In this document: positions 44,612 through 53,350 of the stretch, in pieces
Numbering within the stretch: position 1 is the stretch's first letter
Layout: every line of letters starts with the position of its first letter
DNA from: Halopelagius fulvigenes
GTDB lineage: Archaea; Halobacteriota; Halobacteria; Halobacteriales; Haloferacaceae
Length of the DNA stretch: 64,000 bases
Assembly: GCF_042662625.1 (NCBI RefSeq)
Contig: NZ_JBHSXH010000011.1
Span: 1 to 64,000, forward strand
Direction of reading: 5' to 3'
Program-made: the position numbers and the translations under genes
Notes under the pieces: model-generated
Told to the model about the DNA's origin: nothing
Databases searched by the model: none
Seen by the model: only the letters and a program-made list of their open reading frames with translations

Positions 44612-45113
44612 CCGTGTCTCACACCGAAGGTCGTATTCCTTTATCGAGCACCGACTCGGTATTCACGAGTTTTTAAAGAGCCTTCAAGGAAATACCGACA
44701 CTTGGTTGTATATACGGCGATATCATATTCTTCCCGTCGTTCAGAGTCTCCCTCCCATCCAACACCATCTCCGAGCACGCATGCCGACTCCAAGGCGGAA
44801 TCAACGACAGCTCAAACTGGTTCAGAGCAAACAGTCCGTTCCACAGAATCGGCTACTCAAGAGCCAGACCTAGATAGTCTGATCCTGTTTAGTAGTCCGA
44901 ATATCGGTCACCGGGATATGATTACTATCGTGACGGAATCAGCCCTTGAGCCGCCCGTTAGACTTCTTGGACTTGCTTTCGACTCTGGGCAACACTTTGA
45001 GAGGGATCATGGCCGCTATCTGACGCACGAACCGACACACAAACTGTCAGTACGTACCTCACGTTTAGGCAAGCATATGTCTCTATCAATCATTTTAGAT
45101 TCGGTGAACCCGA
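44612..45113. other. Stretch with one doubtful frame
   Basis: A plus-strand frame from TTG 44702 stays open to 45232 and a TATA-like TTTTTAAAG lies 24-32 bases before it. The start is low-complexity Ser/Thr/Glu and the frame overlaps the Tat-protein gene in another register. I see no family and do not call it a gene. Confidence 0.3.
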
Positions 45114-45665
45114 ATGGCACACAACGGACTGGCCTCTCCCTCACGCCGTACCGCACTCAAGTACCTTCTCGGTACGACAGCCATATTGGCCTTTCCAGCG
45201 ACCACGGCCACTGCACAAACTGCGAAGAGTAAATTCAAAGACGAGGACCGCAACGGCTTCCCAGACGAAGGCGAAGTCGTCACAGGGAACTACAAAGCAC
45301 TCTACGCCTACGACGCAAACGGTGATTAGTACATGGACTACGGCGACGGCCGACCAGGGAACCCTGGCGGAGCCGCCCGCAGTGTGGACCAACTGGACCA
45401 AGAGACCCTAACCGTCTGTAAGTACAAAATCCAATACCGAGGGACCTACGGGAACACACCGTTCCTCGACACAGGCTGGATAAAGAGCGCGATCAACTGC
45501 AAGGGGTACGATGACAACGGCACGTATAACTTCATCACGGTCCACAAGACCGACCCCAGGTACACGGGGGAGCGACCTCCCGCGTACGGAGGTGAGTGGG
45601 AATATCACGTCGACACCGAGTCTGGACTCGGAAACAAACTCGTACGTCCACACTCTCCACGGTAG
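45114..45665 (+). pseudogene. Tat-exported protein gene interrupted by one amber codon
   Basis: ATG 45114 opens with a twin-arginine signal (Ser-Arg-Arg-Thr-Ala-Leu-Lys then a hydrophobic stretch and Ala-Thr-Ala-Gln near residue 35). The mature part reaches Asp-Ala-Asn-Gly-Asp, then TAG at 45327-45329, and goes on in the same frame with Tyr-Met-Asp-Tyr-Gly-Asp-Gly to a stop near 45665. The second half is clearly part of the same small secreted domain, with two Cys that could form a disulfide. A single TGG-to-TAG change would explain it. Read-through or genuine loss cannot be told apart here. Confidence 0.7.
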
Positions 45666-45734
45666 AATATCTCCGATTACGTATTTTCTGCGAAGGGCCT
45701 CACGGAATATCCGTTATCTGCCACTGTGCTCTGA

Positions 45735-46481
45735 TCATCCGGCATCTATCTCGAAGGGGAACTCGCTCATACTTTCATCGTCGGACTTTGGAAGCAGATA
45801 CTGCTTCCACTCTCGAGTATCGGGATCGCCGTAGTCACCGATGTCCGGATGAGGAGATACATCGTCGTAGTCCTCTAACCGGTCTCTGATAATCGACCGG
45901 ACACGCTGGCCCTCCGTCGTATCTCCGCTGATATCGTCGAGAACTCTCCGCGGCTGTATCGTTATCTCCAGTCCGTACGGCGTATATCTGCTCTTCCGAT
46001 CCGTATAGAACGGAGCGCGACCGACGATAAACATCGACTCTCCGCAGAAGCAAAACTCCCACTCCGGATCAGTCGGGTCCTCGGGAACGTCACTGGGCCA
46101 CGGTTCCGGATCCCGTTCGTTTAGGAACTCAAGCACCCTCCAGAATCGGTCACGGTACTCCTGTTCGCTCTGATCTCCGTCGGGAGGTTCGAAAAACACC
46201 ACCAAGGTCGTTCGTTCGGCTATCGACCGATACCGTTCGAGATACTGTTGTAGCCCCTCTTTTAGTTTGAAGAGCGCATCACGGTCACGAGGACTCCCGA
46301 CGAAGAGGTAACGAGCGGTATCGTTACGTTCCGCGTTCACCGCGAAGTGACACGGATAGCGAGTCTCCCGCATCGTCTCCCTGAACGAGGTATATCTCTT
46401 TTTCTTCCACGCGGTGAGCTCTCCCGCCTCTATCGCGTTCTGTAACTCGGACCGGTCGAACAGCAGCCCTGTCTTATCCAT
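45735..46481 (-). CDS. YqcI/YcgG-family heme-type N-oxygenase homologue
   Basis: 248 residues with the family landmarks: Tyr-Pro-Cys-His-Phe-Ala near residue 42, Phe-Trp-Arg-Val-Leu-Glu-Phe-Leu, Pro-Trp-Pro, Trp-Glu-Phe-Cys-Phe-Cys-Gly, Arg-Lys-Ser-Arg-Tyr, Ile-Gln-Pro-Arg, and Glu-Trp-Lys-Gln-Tyr near the end. The family includes GntA, the heme-dependent enzyme that N-hydroxylates the guanidino group of a guanitoxin precursor, so oxidation of an amine or guanidine nitrogen is the best guess. It is the last gene of a four-gene operon, 21 bases after the APS-kinase fusion. The substrate is unknown. Confidence 0.8.
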   Translation of the reverse strand: MDKTGLLFDRSELQNAIEAGELTAWKKKRYTSFRETMRETRYPCHFAVNAERNDTARYLFVGSPRDRDALFKLKEGLQQYLERYRSIAERTTLVVFFEPPDGDQSEQEYRDRFWRVLEFLNERDPEPWPSDVPEDPTDPEWEFCFCGESMFIVGRAPFYTDRKSRYTPYGLEITIQPRRVLDDISGDTTEGQRVRSIIRDRLEDYDDVSPHPDIGDYGDPDTREWKQYLLPKSDDESMSEFPFEIDAG

Positions 46482-46502
46482 GGTCGAGATGACGATGACG
46501 AG

Positions 46503-47360
46503 TCATTCCTCGAGATGCTGTCCAGCGAGAAGTTCGCTCTTCTCGTATTGCTCGCGCGTCTCTGTTCCGCTGATCTCTGCGACCTCTTCCGGGACCGAGA
46601 CGACCGAATACCCGACGTCCCGTCCGATGGCGACCGTATCGACGTCCGGAATGATCATCGTGTCCACGTTCTGATGGTCTCCGTAGACGTCCTCGATCAG
46701 CTCTCGGCGCTCCTGTGCGGTGAGCGGGTTCTTTTCGCTGAGTTCGGTGTCGCGGATGGCGATGACGACGTCTTTTCCGTTATCGGCGGCGGAGTCGATG
46801 ATCGTTCGGTGTCCATCGTGGAGCGGCTGCCAGCGACCGATGAAGATGTGACTCGGATCGAATTTGAACTCCAGTTCTCTGTTGATCTTCTTGATACTCT
46901 CTTCCTCTGAGCGCCTCGCCGTCCGAACCGCGAGTCCGATCTCCTTTTCTGCCGGCTCCTCGAACGGTGCGTCGATACCGGTGAAACCCTCGATCTCTCC
47001 TTTGCGCGCCTGCTCGTACATCCCCTTCACGTCCCGTTCCTCGCACACTTCGACGGGTGCATCAACGTGGACGAACGAGACGTCCTCAACCTTCTCGGCG
47101 ATCAGTTCTCGCTGAGAGCGGTACGGGGTGATGAACGACGCGACGACGTCGAATCCCTGGTCATTCAACGCCTGTGCAACTCCGGCGGCTCGCCTGAGGT
47201 TCTCGGTTCGATCTTCCTTGGAGAAACCGAGGTCGGAATTGAGGGTATTTCGGAGATAATCTCCGTCCAGATGGACCGTGCTCGGGCCGACCAATCCTTC
47301 GGCGAGGGTCGTCTTTCCGGAACACGGCAGTCCGAAAAGCCATATCGTTTGTCCGGACAT
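46503..47360 (-). CDS. APS kinase fused to a nucleotidyltransferase domain
   Basis: 285 residues. Residues 1-165 are adenylylsulfate kinase (CysC): Walker A Gly-Leu-Pro-Cys-Ser-Gly-Lys-Thr-Thr, Asp-Gly-Asp-Tyr-Leu-Arg, the Asn-Leu-Arg-Arg segment and Val-Lys-Gly-Met-Tyr. Residues 170-280 are a HIGH-type nucleotidyltransferase with Gly-Arg-Trp-Gln-Pro-Leu-His-Asp-Gly-His; it is too short and unlike ATP sulfurylase and is closer to NadM or cytidylyltransferase domains. The first half makes PAPS for the sulfotransferase. The second may activate another substrate or produce APS by a new route. ATG 47360 shares its A with the preceding stop, and GGGGGAG lies eight bases upstream. Confidence 0.85.
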   Translation of the reverse strand: MSGQTIWLFGLPCSGKTTLAEGLVGPSTVHLDGDYLRNTLNSDLGFSKEDRTENLRRAAGVAQALNDQGFDVVASFITPYRSQRELIAEKVEDVSFVHVDAPVEVCEERDVKGMYEQARKGEIEGFTGIDAPFEEPAEKEIGLAVRTARRSEEESIKKINRELEFKFDPSHIFIGRWQPLHDGHRTIIDSAADNGKDVVIAIRDTELSEKNPLTAQERRELIEDVYGDHQNVDTMIIPDVDTVAIGRDVGYSVVSVPEEVAEISGTETREQYEKSELLAGQHLEE

Positions 47361-47611
47361 CAGTCGATCTCCCCCGGAAGCGAAATACAGCAGAGTCCGT
47401 CCATGCTGTTCTGAATCTCGTCATCGGTGGTTTCGATACTGTGCGCCCGGGTCGGTATCGACTCCGTATTCGGCGTCTCGTTAGACATGAATTCGTCTCG
47501 TTTACTGTGGTTGTGGACTTCCTTGCCATCGGTCTCGACGGTCGTTGTCTCAGCGAACGACGCGACTCGCCGTGCTACTGTCCCATCCTTCGCTGTGTCA
47601 CTCAGATCCAC
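47360..47611 (-). CDS. Small acidic protein with Cys-Cys tail, candidate precursor peptide
   Basis: 83 residues from GTG 47611, which overlaps the end of the sulfotransferase gene and has a strong GGAGGAG five bases upstream; an internal ATG at 47488 would give 42 residues. The sequence is hydrophilic and acidic with no recognised fold, and ends in a distinct segment, Asp-Gly-Leu-Cys-Cys-Ile-Ser-Leu-Pro-Gly-Glu-Ile-Asp. The stop overlaps the next start (TGATG). Size, position between modifying enzymes and the different C-terminal composition fit a leader-plus-core peptide. It might instead be an adaptor or carrier protein. Confidence 0.6.
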   Translation of the reverse strand: MDLSDTAKDGTVARRVASFAETTTVETDGKEVHNHSKRDEFMSNETPNTESIPTRAHSIETTDDEIQNSMDGLCCISLPGEID

Positions 47612-48825
47612 TCTGACTCCTCCGTGTATCCCAACTCCCGGACGACCTCGGTATACGGCTCGTCGGCCCGGGCGAGCGCGCTCTTGACAAATTCCTCCCT
47701 ATCTCGCCAGCGAGCGTGTCTCGGCTCTTTTGTCGTCATCACCTTGTTGGGGTTCCCGACGTTCTCAGAGAGCAGTTCCGACTCGCCGAGATCGGCGAAC
47801 TCGACGATCTCCTCGACGGTGGAGCGGGTGTCGGTGAGAAGATCCTCGAACCGGACTCGAAGGACGTCCCCGAACGCGTCGCGGTTATCGAGGATGTGGC
47901 GATGGGCCTGCGCCCACTGCATCAGACAGACGTCGACGAGTTTCCCTTCGCGGACCCAACCCGGCGGGAGGTCGTAGCACCACAACGAGCCGTCGTATCC
48001 GTCGATATCCAGATCTCCCACGTTGTACGTCTGGAACCCCCTGTTCAGCCGCCACCCGTCGTAGAGCCCGTTGGTCGACGCTGCTGGGTTGCGTGTGAGA
48101 TGGACGACTTTGACGTCGGTCTCGGGGAATAACTGCTCGCGGATCCACGGGAGCCGGTACGCGTCGCCGCTCGCTTTCAGGACGAGCGTCCGATCGAAAT
48201 CGTCTGCTGTGAGACCGCGCTTGTACCGATGCGAGGAGACGAACGGCCGGTCCTCGATCGTTTCGGCCTCGAACGGACTGCTCGAATCTCGCTCCGCATA
48301 CTCATCGTACTGCAACGGGGGGATTCCGAATCCTTCGAGTATCTCGTCGAGCGACGCTCCCTCGAGCAGTTGTTCGCGTATCTGCTCGTAGGGGAGGTCT
48401 CGGTCGGGGAACTGCAACGGAAGGCGGAGGAGCGTGTTATCCACACGATGCGTTCGGTCGCCGGACCGGTCGGTCGCACCGACCTCGGCGAGAAGATCAG
48501 TCAGGAGTTTCTCCCTATCGAACGACTCGAAGTCGGCCGAAACGACGTCGGACTCCAGCGCGGGGTAACCGATCCCGTGTAGAGTGAACCACCTGTCGTG
48601 TTCGCCGTCGAGGCTACACGTTCCCTCGTGGTGACGAAGGATATCGAAAAGGAGGCTGCTACCCCCTCTCGGTGCCGTCGCGATGAGCAGCACGCCGTCG
48701 AAGTCGTCGGCTCGATACTCCGACAGAATCGACCGCTTTTCCTCCGAGATAACCTCGTTTTTCACGCGTTCGTAGTTCTGTTTGGCCCGCTCTCGGAGAG
48801 CGACTGACGGCTCTTCGACACTCAC
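47602..48825 (-). CDS. PAPS-dependent sulfotransferase
   Basis: 407 residues from GTG 48825, chosen for the GGGAGGTGA six bases upstream. The 5'-phosphosulfate loop reads Thr-Ala-Pro-Arg-Gly-Gly-Ser-Ser-Leu-Leu near residue 50, and the 3'-phosphate site Leu-Thr-Arg-Asn-Pro-Ala-Ala-Ser lies near residue 247. This is the cytosolic/Stf0-like carbohydrate-or-small-molecule sulfotransferase fold with a large insert. It transfers sulfate from PAPS to a hydroxyl or N-hydroxyl. It begins the operon with the small protein, the APS kinase fusion and the YqcI-like enzyme. There is no signal peptide, so it works in the cytoplasm. Confidence 0.88.
   Translation of the reverse strand: MSVEEPSVALRERAKQNYERVKNEVISEEKRSILSEYRADDFDGVLLIATAPRGGSSLLFDILRHHEGTCSLDGEHDRWFTLHGIGYPALESDVVSADFESFDREKLLTDLLAEVGATDRSGDRTHRVDNTLLRLPLQFPDRDLPYEQIREQLLEGASLDEILEGFGIPPLQYDEYAERDSSSPFEAETIEDRPFVSSHRYKRGLTADDFDRTLVLKASGDAYRLPWIREQLFPETDVKVVHLTRNPAASTNGLYDGWRLNRGFQTYNVGDLDIDGYDGSLWCYDLPPGWVREGKLVDVCLMQWAQAHRHILDNRDAFGDVLRVRFEDLLTDTRSTVEEIVEFADLGESELLSENVGNPNKVMTTKEPRHARWRDREEFVKSALARADEPYTEVVRELGYTEESEWI
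47617..47623 (-). promoter_or_regulatory. Ribosome binding site that decides the small-protein start
   Basis: GGAGGAG on the minus strand, five bases before GTG 47611, inside the end of the sulfotransferase gene. It favours the 83-residue form over the internal ATG at 47488, which has no such site. Confidence 0.6.
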
Positions 48826-48831
48826 CAGTCG

Positions 48832-48840
48832 TCACCTCCC
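48832..48840 (-). promoter_or_regulatory. Ribosome binding site of the sulfotransferase operon
   Basis: GGGAGGTGA on the minus strand, six bases before GTG 48825. A full Shine-Dalgarno is unusual next to the many leaderless starts in this window and implies a 5' leader. Confidence 0.6.
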
Positions 48841-48997
48841 GACGTCTTGACCCTGTCTGTTTGAGGACGGATCCCCAGAGAGTCCATAACGATCTGAAGT
48901 ATAGAGGCTGACACGAAAACGATTCTGGCGTGTGATTGAAATCCCGGTTGTAGTCGCCGAGGGGACGAAGCTATCGGGCGGTCCACTTCTCTGAAAC

Positions 48998-49741
48998 GTG
49001 CAACGTAGTCCGCTTCGCACGTCCTTACTGTTAGGGCCTCGAACAGGCAGGACTCGCCAAGTCGACGAGCATCTCACCTTCAACGGTGGTGCGACCGAAC
49101 AAGGTGGCGTAACGGCGGTCAGACCTACGGCTGGCGAGATGGACTCTGGGCGAACCGTCAGGGGGCGCGAAGAAGACGACCTTGTACTCAAAGATGGCAA
49201 TGGGACCGAGTACATGCGTCTCTCAACGCTCGCGGATATATCGAAAGACCGCGTCCCTGCCATCTACAGCTACGACCATGCAGCCGATGAGTACGTCGTG
49301 TATGAACATGGTGAGCAACATGTTTACGACACGAAGGCGGCGTTCGAGGCTGACTGGGTGCGCATCAAGAAACCATTCATCCCTGACAATGAACTCCCGA
49401 CGCCCGAATACAGCCATGAGTCGTACGCTATCGTCATCCTTCATGAGGGGGGTGAGCCGGTCGTATACTCCGACGGGGAAACGCACTCCCTAGAGAAACT
49501 ATTCGAGACAGTGACATCGAGCAGAGATGGGGGAGCTGCGGACCAGCAGAGTGAGACTGCTCAACAAGCAGAAGCGCCGCCGATCGAGGATATTGCGGAT
49601 GACCCAGATGCAGTCGTCGAGCGGTTCGCGGATCTCCACCTCATTGAGGACGCTGAAAGTACGGTGGCCGCGGGGGATGTATACAAGCAATACGAACAAT
49701 GGGCTGAAAGGAATGATATCGAGCCAGACACGAAATCTTAG
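48998..49741 (+). CDS. C-terminal part of a plasmid/provirus replication-type protein
   Basis: A frame of up to 247 residues with doubtful first 50 codons; convincing protein begins near 49150 (Asp-Asp-Leu-Val-Leu). The last 50 residues (Ile-Glu-Asp-Ala-Glu ... Val-Tyr-Lys-Gln-Tyr-Glu-Gln-Trp-Ala) resemble the helical end of D5-type primase-helicases of haloarchaeal plasmids. It may be a 5'-truncated gene; no start with a good promoter is visible. Confidence 0.45.
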   Translation: MQRSPLRTSLLLGPRTGRTRQVDEHLTFNGGATEQGGVTAVRPTAGEMDSGRTVRGREEDDLVLKDGNGTEYMRLSTLADISKDRVPAIYSYDHAADEYVVYEHGEQHVYDTKAAFEADWVRIKKPFIPDNELPTPEYSHESYAIVILHEGGEPVVYSDGETHSLEKLFETVTSSRDGGAADQQSETAQQAEAPPIEDIADDPDAVVERFADLHLIEDAESTVAAGDVYKQYEQWAERNDIEPDTKS

Positions 49742-50094
49742 TTTGCTCGTCGGCTCAGTAATCACGTCACACTCGAGCGGACGACCCAACGCGAAAACGG
49801 CGATCCTATTCGATATTATGAGGGTCTCTCGCACATGCTACCTCAGTTGTGTTAATGCGAGCGACCCACTGATGTGGCCCTTCTCGATCACCGATAGCGG
49901 TCCCCCACTATAACAGCGCCTTTGCGTACCAAACGTGAACTAGATAGATATTTTTCATGTGACTTCCCGAAGTCAAGGTTACCTACCGAAGTTATTCAAT
50001 GAGCTGAAAGGAAATCAGACAGTCCCCTCCAGCGACCTAATTTTGCCTGTCTGATCGGGCACGTCGACTGGACACGTACATAGGGGGAACTATG
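49742..50094. other. Intergenic stretch before the sensor-regulator
   Basis: No supported gene. It becomes AT-rich towards the TATA box at 50095. Confidence 0.4.
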
Positions 50095-50104
50095 TATATT
50101 TAAT
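50095..50104 (+). promoter_or_regulatory. TATA box of the HTH_10 sensor-regulator
   Basis: TATATTTAAT predicts transcription from about 50125. This lies after the TTG at 50107, so translation should start further on, at ATG 50212. Confidence 0.55.
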
Positions 50105-50211
50105 CATTGACTAGCTACGAGCATGAGTCTCAATCCAGTCTCACAGCAGAACAGGGCCCAGGCTCGAATGGACATCAAGTTGCATTCCTGCTGGCCTCCA
50201 GCTTTCGAATA

Positions 50212-53094
50212 ATGGTGTCCCCTTCAACCGTCCTCGATTCGTCGACCGTCTTGCTTGTCGGGGCAAGCGAGTGGATCACGCAATTCGTAGCGTTGCTCGA
50301 AACACGGACTAACGCAACTGTTCAAACGGTTGAAACCAAATCGGAGGCGGTTGATGTCGTTCAGAAGGGGGCTATAGACTGTCTCATTAGCGAGTGCATG
50401 CTGCCGGAGACAACCGGAATTAAGCTCCTCAGGGAGGTCCGCACCGAAACCACCACGCTTCCAGTTCTACTCGGTACTGCCGTCGGGAACGAAGCCATAG
50501 CTAGTGAGGCCATCGAAGCCGGCGTCACCGATTACATCGCGCTCACAGATTCAGCGGAGCAGAGGACCGACGAAATCATCGAACGAACTGAACGTGCAAT
50601 ACGGTCCGCACAGCGGTCGACCACGCAACGAGAGCGAGCCAGACAGTTCGACGCGATATTCAACGATTCTCGGACGGCGACCTGGGTACTGGATCCAGAT
50701 GGCTCGCTCGCTCGTGTAAACCAGACCGCACGGGAGATGATCAACGAGGATATCGACACGATCGTTGGCGAACCATTCTGGACGCTCCCGTGGTGGTCAC
50801 AACTGAACGCGGCGAACGCTGACGTCCAACATCTCGTGGAGAAGGCACTCGGCGGGTCGTTCGGCAATGCAGTTGTCCAACAGCCGCTGGGCATCAATGA
50901 TCCGCGCGTCATCGATCTCTCCGTCCGCCCTGTCGAGAACGAACGTGGTGAACTGGTCTCGGTCGTCGTCGACGGCGTCGACATCACCGAACGTGTTGAC
51001 CTCGAACGGGATCTCCGACAATCGGAGGAGCTCCATCGTATTACGTTGAACAACATGACCGACACCATCCTCATCACGAACGAAAAGGGCGAGTACACGT
51101 ACGTCTGTCCCAACGTCCACTTCATCTTCGGCTACACGGCTGATGAGATTCACGAACAAGGGACAATCGACGATCTCCTGGGTGAGGATCTCTTCGATCG
51201 CGCCGAACTCGTCGAAGACGGTGTTCTCAAGAACATCGAAACCACGGCAACGGACAAGGCTGGTCGTAAGCACACGCTCCTCGTTAACGTCCGCAAAGTA
51301 TCGATTCAGGACGGGACGCTCCTCTTCAGCTGCCGGGATATCACGAAACGCAAACAACGCGAGGAGGCACTCGCAACCCTCCAAGAGACCGCCCGTGATT
51401 TTCTATACGCCGAAACCCACCAGGAAATCGCCCAGCACATCGTCGACGATACATCCGGCGTCCTCAATTTGGATACGAGTGCGGTCTATCTCTTTGATGC
51501 CGATGCCAACGATCTTCGGCCCGCAGCACACTCGGACACGATAAAAGAACTCAACGGACCGCTCCCCACCGTTCATGCCGACGGAGAAACGCTCCCGAGC
51601 TACAGTTTCGTCGAGGACGAAGCGCTGTTCTTCGACGATGTCCACGAAGCTGATCGACTCGAAAACCGGGCGACTGATCTTCGCAGTGCAACCTACATTC
51701 CACTCGGCAACCACGGCGTGTTCATCGCTGGCTCGGACCAAGTCGGCGTCTTCGATGACGTAACCCGGGAGCTGGCCGATCTCCTCGCCGCAACCGCCGA
51801 GGCAGCCCTCGACCGCGTCACACGAGAGTCCCGACTCCGTGAACAGGATCGCACACTCCAACAGCAAAACGAACAGCTCACCGCCCTGAACCGCATCAAC
51901 GAGACGATTCGGGAAATCGATCAAGCACTCGTACAAGCCGAAACACGAGAGGAGATCGATCATACAGTCTGTGAACTGTTGACCGCCGATGACCGGTTCA
52001 GGTTCGCCTGGATAGGTACGGTTGACCCGGCGACCGATACCGTCGAGCCACAGGCCTGGGCAGGCTCCGAACAGGGATATCTGGATAGCCAGTCGTTTGC
52101 CATCGACGTGGCAAATGCAGAGCCAGCCGGACAAACCGCGGCCACTGGCGACGTGACGATGGTGACAAACGTCGCTGCCGGGCTCCGTGACGAACCGTGG
52201 CGCAAAGACGCGCTCGCTCGCGATTACCTCTCTGTATTGAGTATCCCCCTCGTGTACAATGATCTCACGCACGGGGTACTGACGGTCTACGCACCGACTC
52301 AGGATGCGTTCGACGACACGACGAAGGCCGTCCTGGGTGAACTCGGCGAAACCATCGCGTCTGCTCTCAGTGCGATCGAGCGGAAGAATGCGCTGCTCAC
52401 GACATCAATGACGCGTGTCGAGTTCACCATCGATGATCCGGCATTCGTCCTCTCACGGCTCGCACGGGACGCAGGATGCACACTCTCGTATCAGGGCGGA
52501 GTCCAACAATCTACAGAGGGGAGTTACGTGTTTGTCACTGTCGAAGACGCATCTCTGGAGGACGTCGCAGAAGCCGCCTCGCACATGGTTTCGATCGATG
52601 ATGTCCAGACAATCAGTACCGATGGAGATGGCGGCGTCTTGCGGCTCCGGCTTACGCAGCCGTTCCTCGCCTTAGAGCTGGCCGATCACGGCGCCGTGTT
52701 CCGCGAAGCGACGGCTGATTCAACCACGACGACGCTCGTCATTGACATTCCGGACAGCATCGATGTCCGAACGATCACCCAACTCGTCCGGGAGACGTTC
52801 TCCACGGTCGAACTCCGCGCCAAGCAGACGCTCGATCAGACCGCAGCACACGATCTCTATTCGCGGTTCCTCGACAAGCTGACCGAGCGACAACTCGAGG
52901 TGATCCAGACTGCATACTACAGTGGGTACTTCGAGTCACCACGCGAGAGCACCGGTGAAGACGTGGCAGCGACATTGGGGATCTCTCCACCTGCCTTCTA
53001 TAAGCATGCTCGGACTGTCCAACGCAAACTGTTTGCGACGCTCTTCGAAGAGAATAATCTCCCCGTCGCTGCTTCTGCTGAGGCGGTTAGATAA
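50212..53094 (+). CDS. Multi-domain HTH_10 regulator: receiver-like, PAS, PAS, GAF, GAF, HTH
   Basis: 960 residues. In order (approximate): pseudo-receiver 8-130, PAS 150-270, PAS 275-380, GAF 385-540, coiled linker, GAF 560-730, a beta-rich Bat-type domain 750-890 and the HTH_10 domain 895-950 with Leu-Thr-Glu-Arg-Gln-Leu-Glu-Val and Gly-Tyr-Phe-Glu-Ser-Pro-Arg. The receiver has Glu where the phospho-acceptor Asp belongs (Ile-Ser-Glu-Cys) and lacks the conserved Lys, so it is unlikely to be phosphorylated. Bat-type proteins sense redox, oxygen or light and activate nearby genes. It is followed by tiny zinc-ribbon genes; its targets are unknown. Confidence 0.88.
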   Translation: MVSPSTVLDSSTVLLVGASEWITQFVALLETRTNATVQTVETKSEAVDVVQKGAIDCLISECMLPETTGIKLLREVRTETTTLPVLLGTAVGNEAIASEAIEAGVTDYIALTDSAEQRTDEIIERTERAIRSAQRSTTQRERARQFDAIFNDSRTATWVLDPDGSLARVNQTAREMINEDIDTIVGEPFWTLPWWSQLNAANADVQHLVEKALGGSFGNAVVQQPLGINDPRVIDLSVRPVENERGELVSVVVDGVDITERVDLERDLRQSEELHRITLNNMTDTILITNEKGEYTYVCPNVHFIFGYTADEIHEQGTIDDLLGEDLFDRAELVEDGVLKNIETTATDKAGRKHTLLVNVRKVSIQDGTLLFSCRDITKRKQREEALATLQETARDFLYAETHQEIAQHIVDDTSGVLNLDTSAVYLFDADANDLRPAAHSDTIKELNGPLPTVHADGETLPSYSFVEDEALFFDDVHEADRLENRATDLRSATYIPLGNHGVFIAGSDQVGVFDDVTRELADLLAATAEAALDRVTRESRLREQDRTLQQQNEQLTALNRINETIREIDQALVQAETREEIDHTVCELLTADDRFRFAWIGTVDPATDTVEPQAWAGSEQGYLDSQSFAIDVANAEPAGQTAATGDVTMVTNVAAGLRDEPWRKDALARDYLSVLSIPLVYNDLTHGVLTVYAPTQDAFDDTTKAVLGELGETIASALSAIERKNALLTTSMTRVEFTIDDPAFVLSRLARDAGCTLSYQGGVQQSTEGSYVFVTVEDASLEDVAEAASHMVSIDDVQTISTDGDGGVLRLRLTQPFLALELADHGAVFREATADSTTTTLVIDIPDSIDVRTITQLVRETFSTVELRAKQTLDQTAAHDLYSRFLDKLTERQLEVIQTAYYSGYFESPRESTGEDVAATLGISPPAFYKHARTVQRKLFATLFEENNLPVAASAEAVR

Positions 53095-53206
53095 CGAACC
53101 CCTGATTTCGGAAACGGTTTGTTAATCAACAGCCGAATATTCCCTTATATACGTCTGATTCATATCCAGAGTGCCCCGAGCTGCGTGCTGGCACTCGTGA
53201 ACTCCA

Positions 53207-53350
53207 ATGAGAGATGTCGACCCCAAATCGGACGAAGAAACCCCCTACGAGTGCTTCGACTGTGGGAATATCATCATCGCAGAGACCAGCCCCGGCCAGT
53301 GTCCCGACTGTGGTGGACCGATGCGGAATCGTCGAATCCCGCTCGAATGA
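53207..53350 (+). CDS. Rubrerythrin-like zinc-ribbon microprotein (47 residues)
   Basis: ATG 53207 to TGA 53348-53350. Cys-Phe-Asp-Cys-Gly near residue 16 and Cys-Pro-Asp-Cys-Gly near residue 33 form a rubredoxin-like knuckle pair. This small protein is common in haloarchaea, usually annotated as rubrerythrin-like, with unknown function. Confidence 0.75.
   Translation: MRDVDPKSDEETPYECFDCGNIIIAETSPGQCPDCGGPMRNRRIPLE

Noticed and set aside
45327..45329. Pyrrolysine at the amber codon
   Set aside because: Pyrrolysine use is known in methylamine-using methanogens and some bacteria, not haloarchaea, and no pyl genes are in the window. A simple nonsense mutation is likelier.
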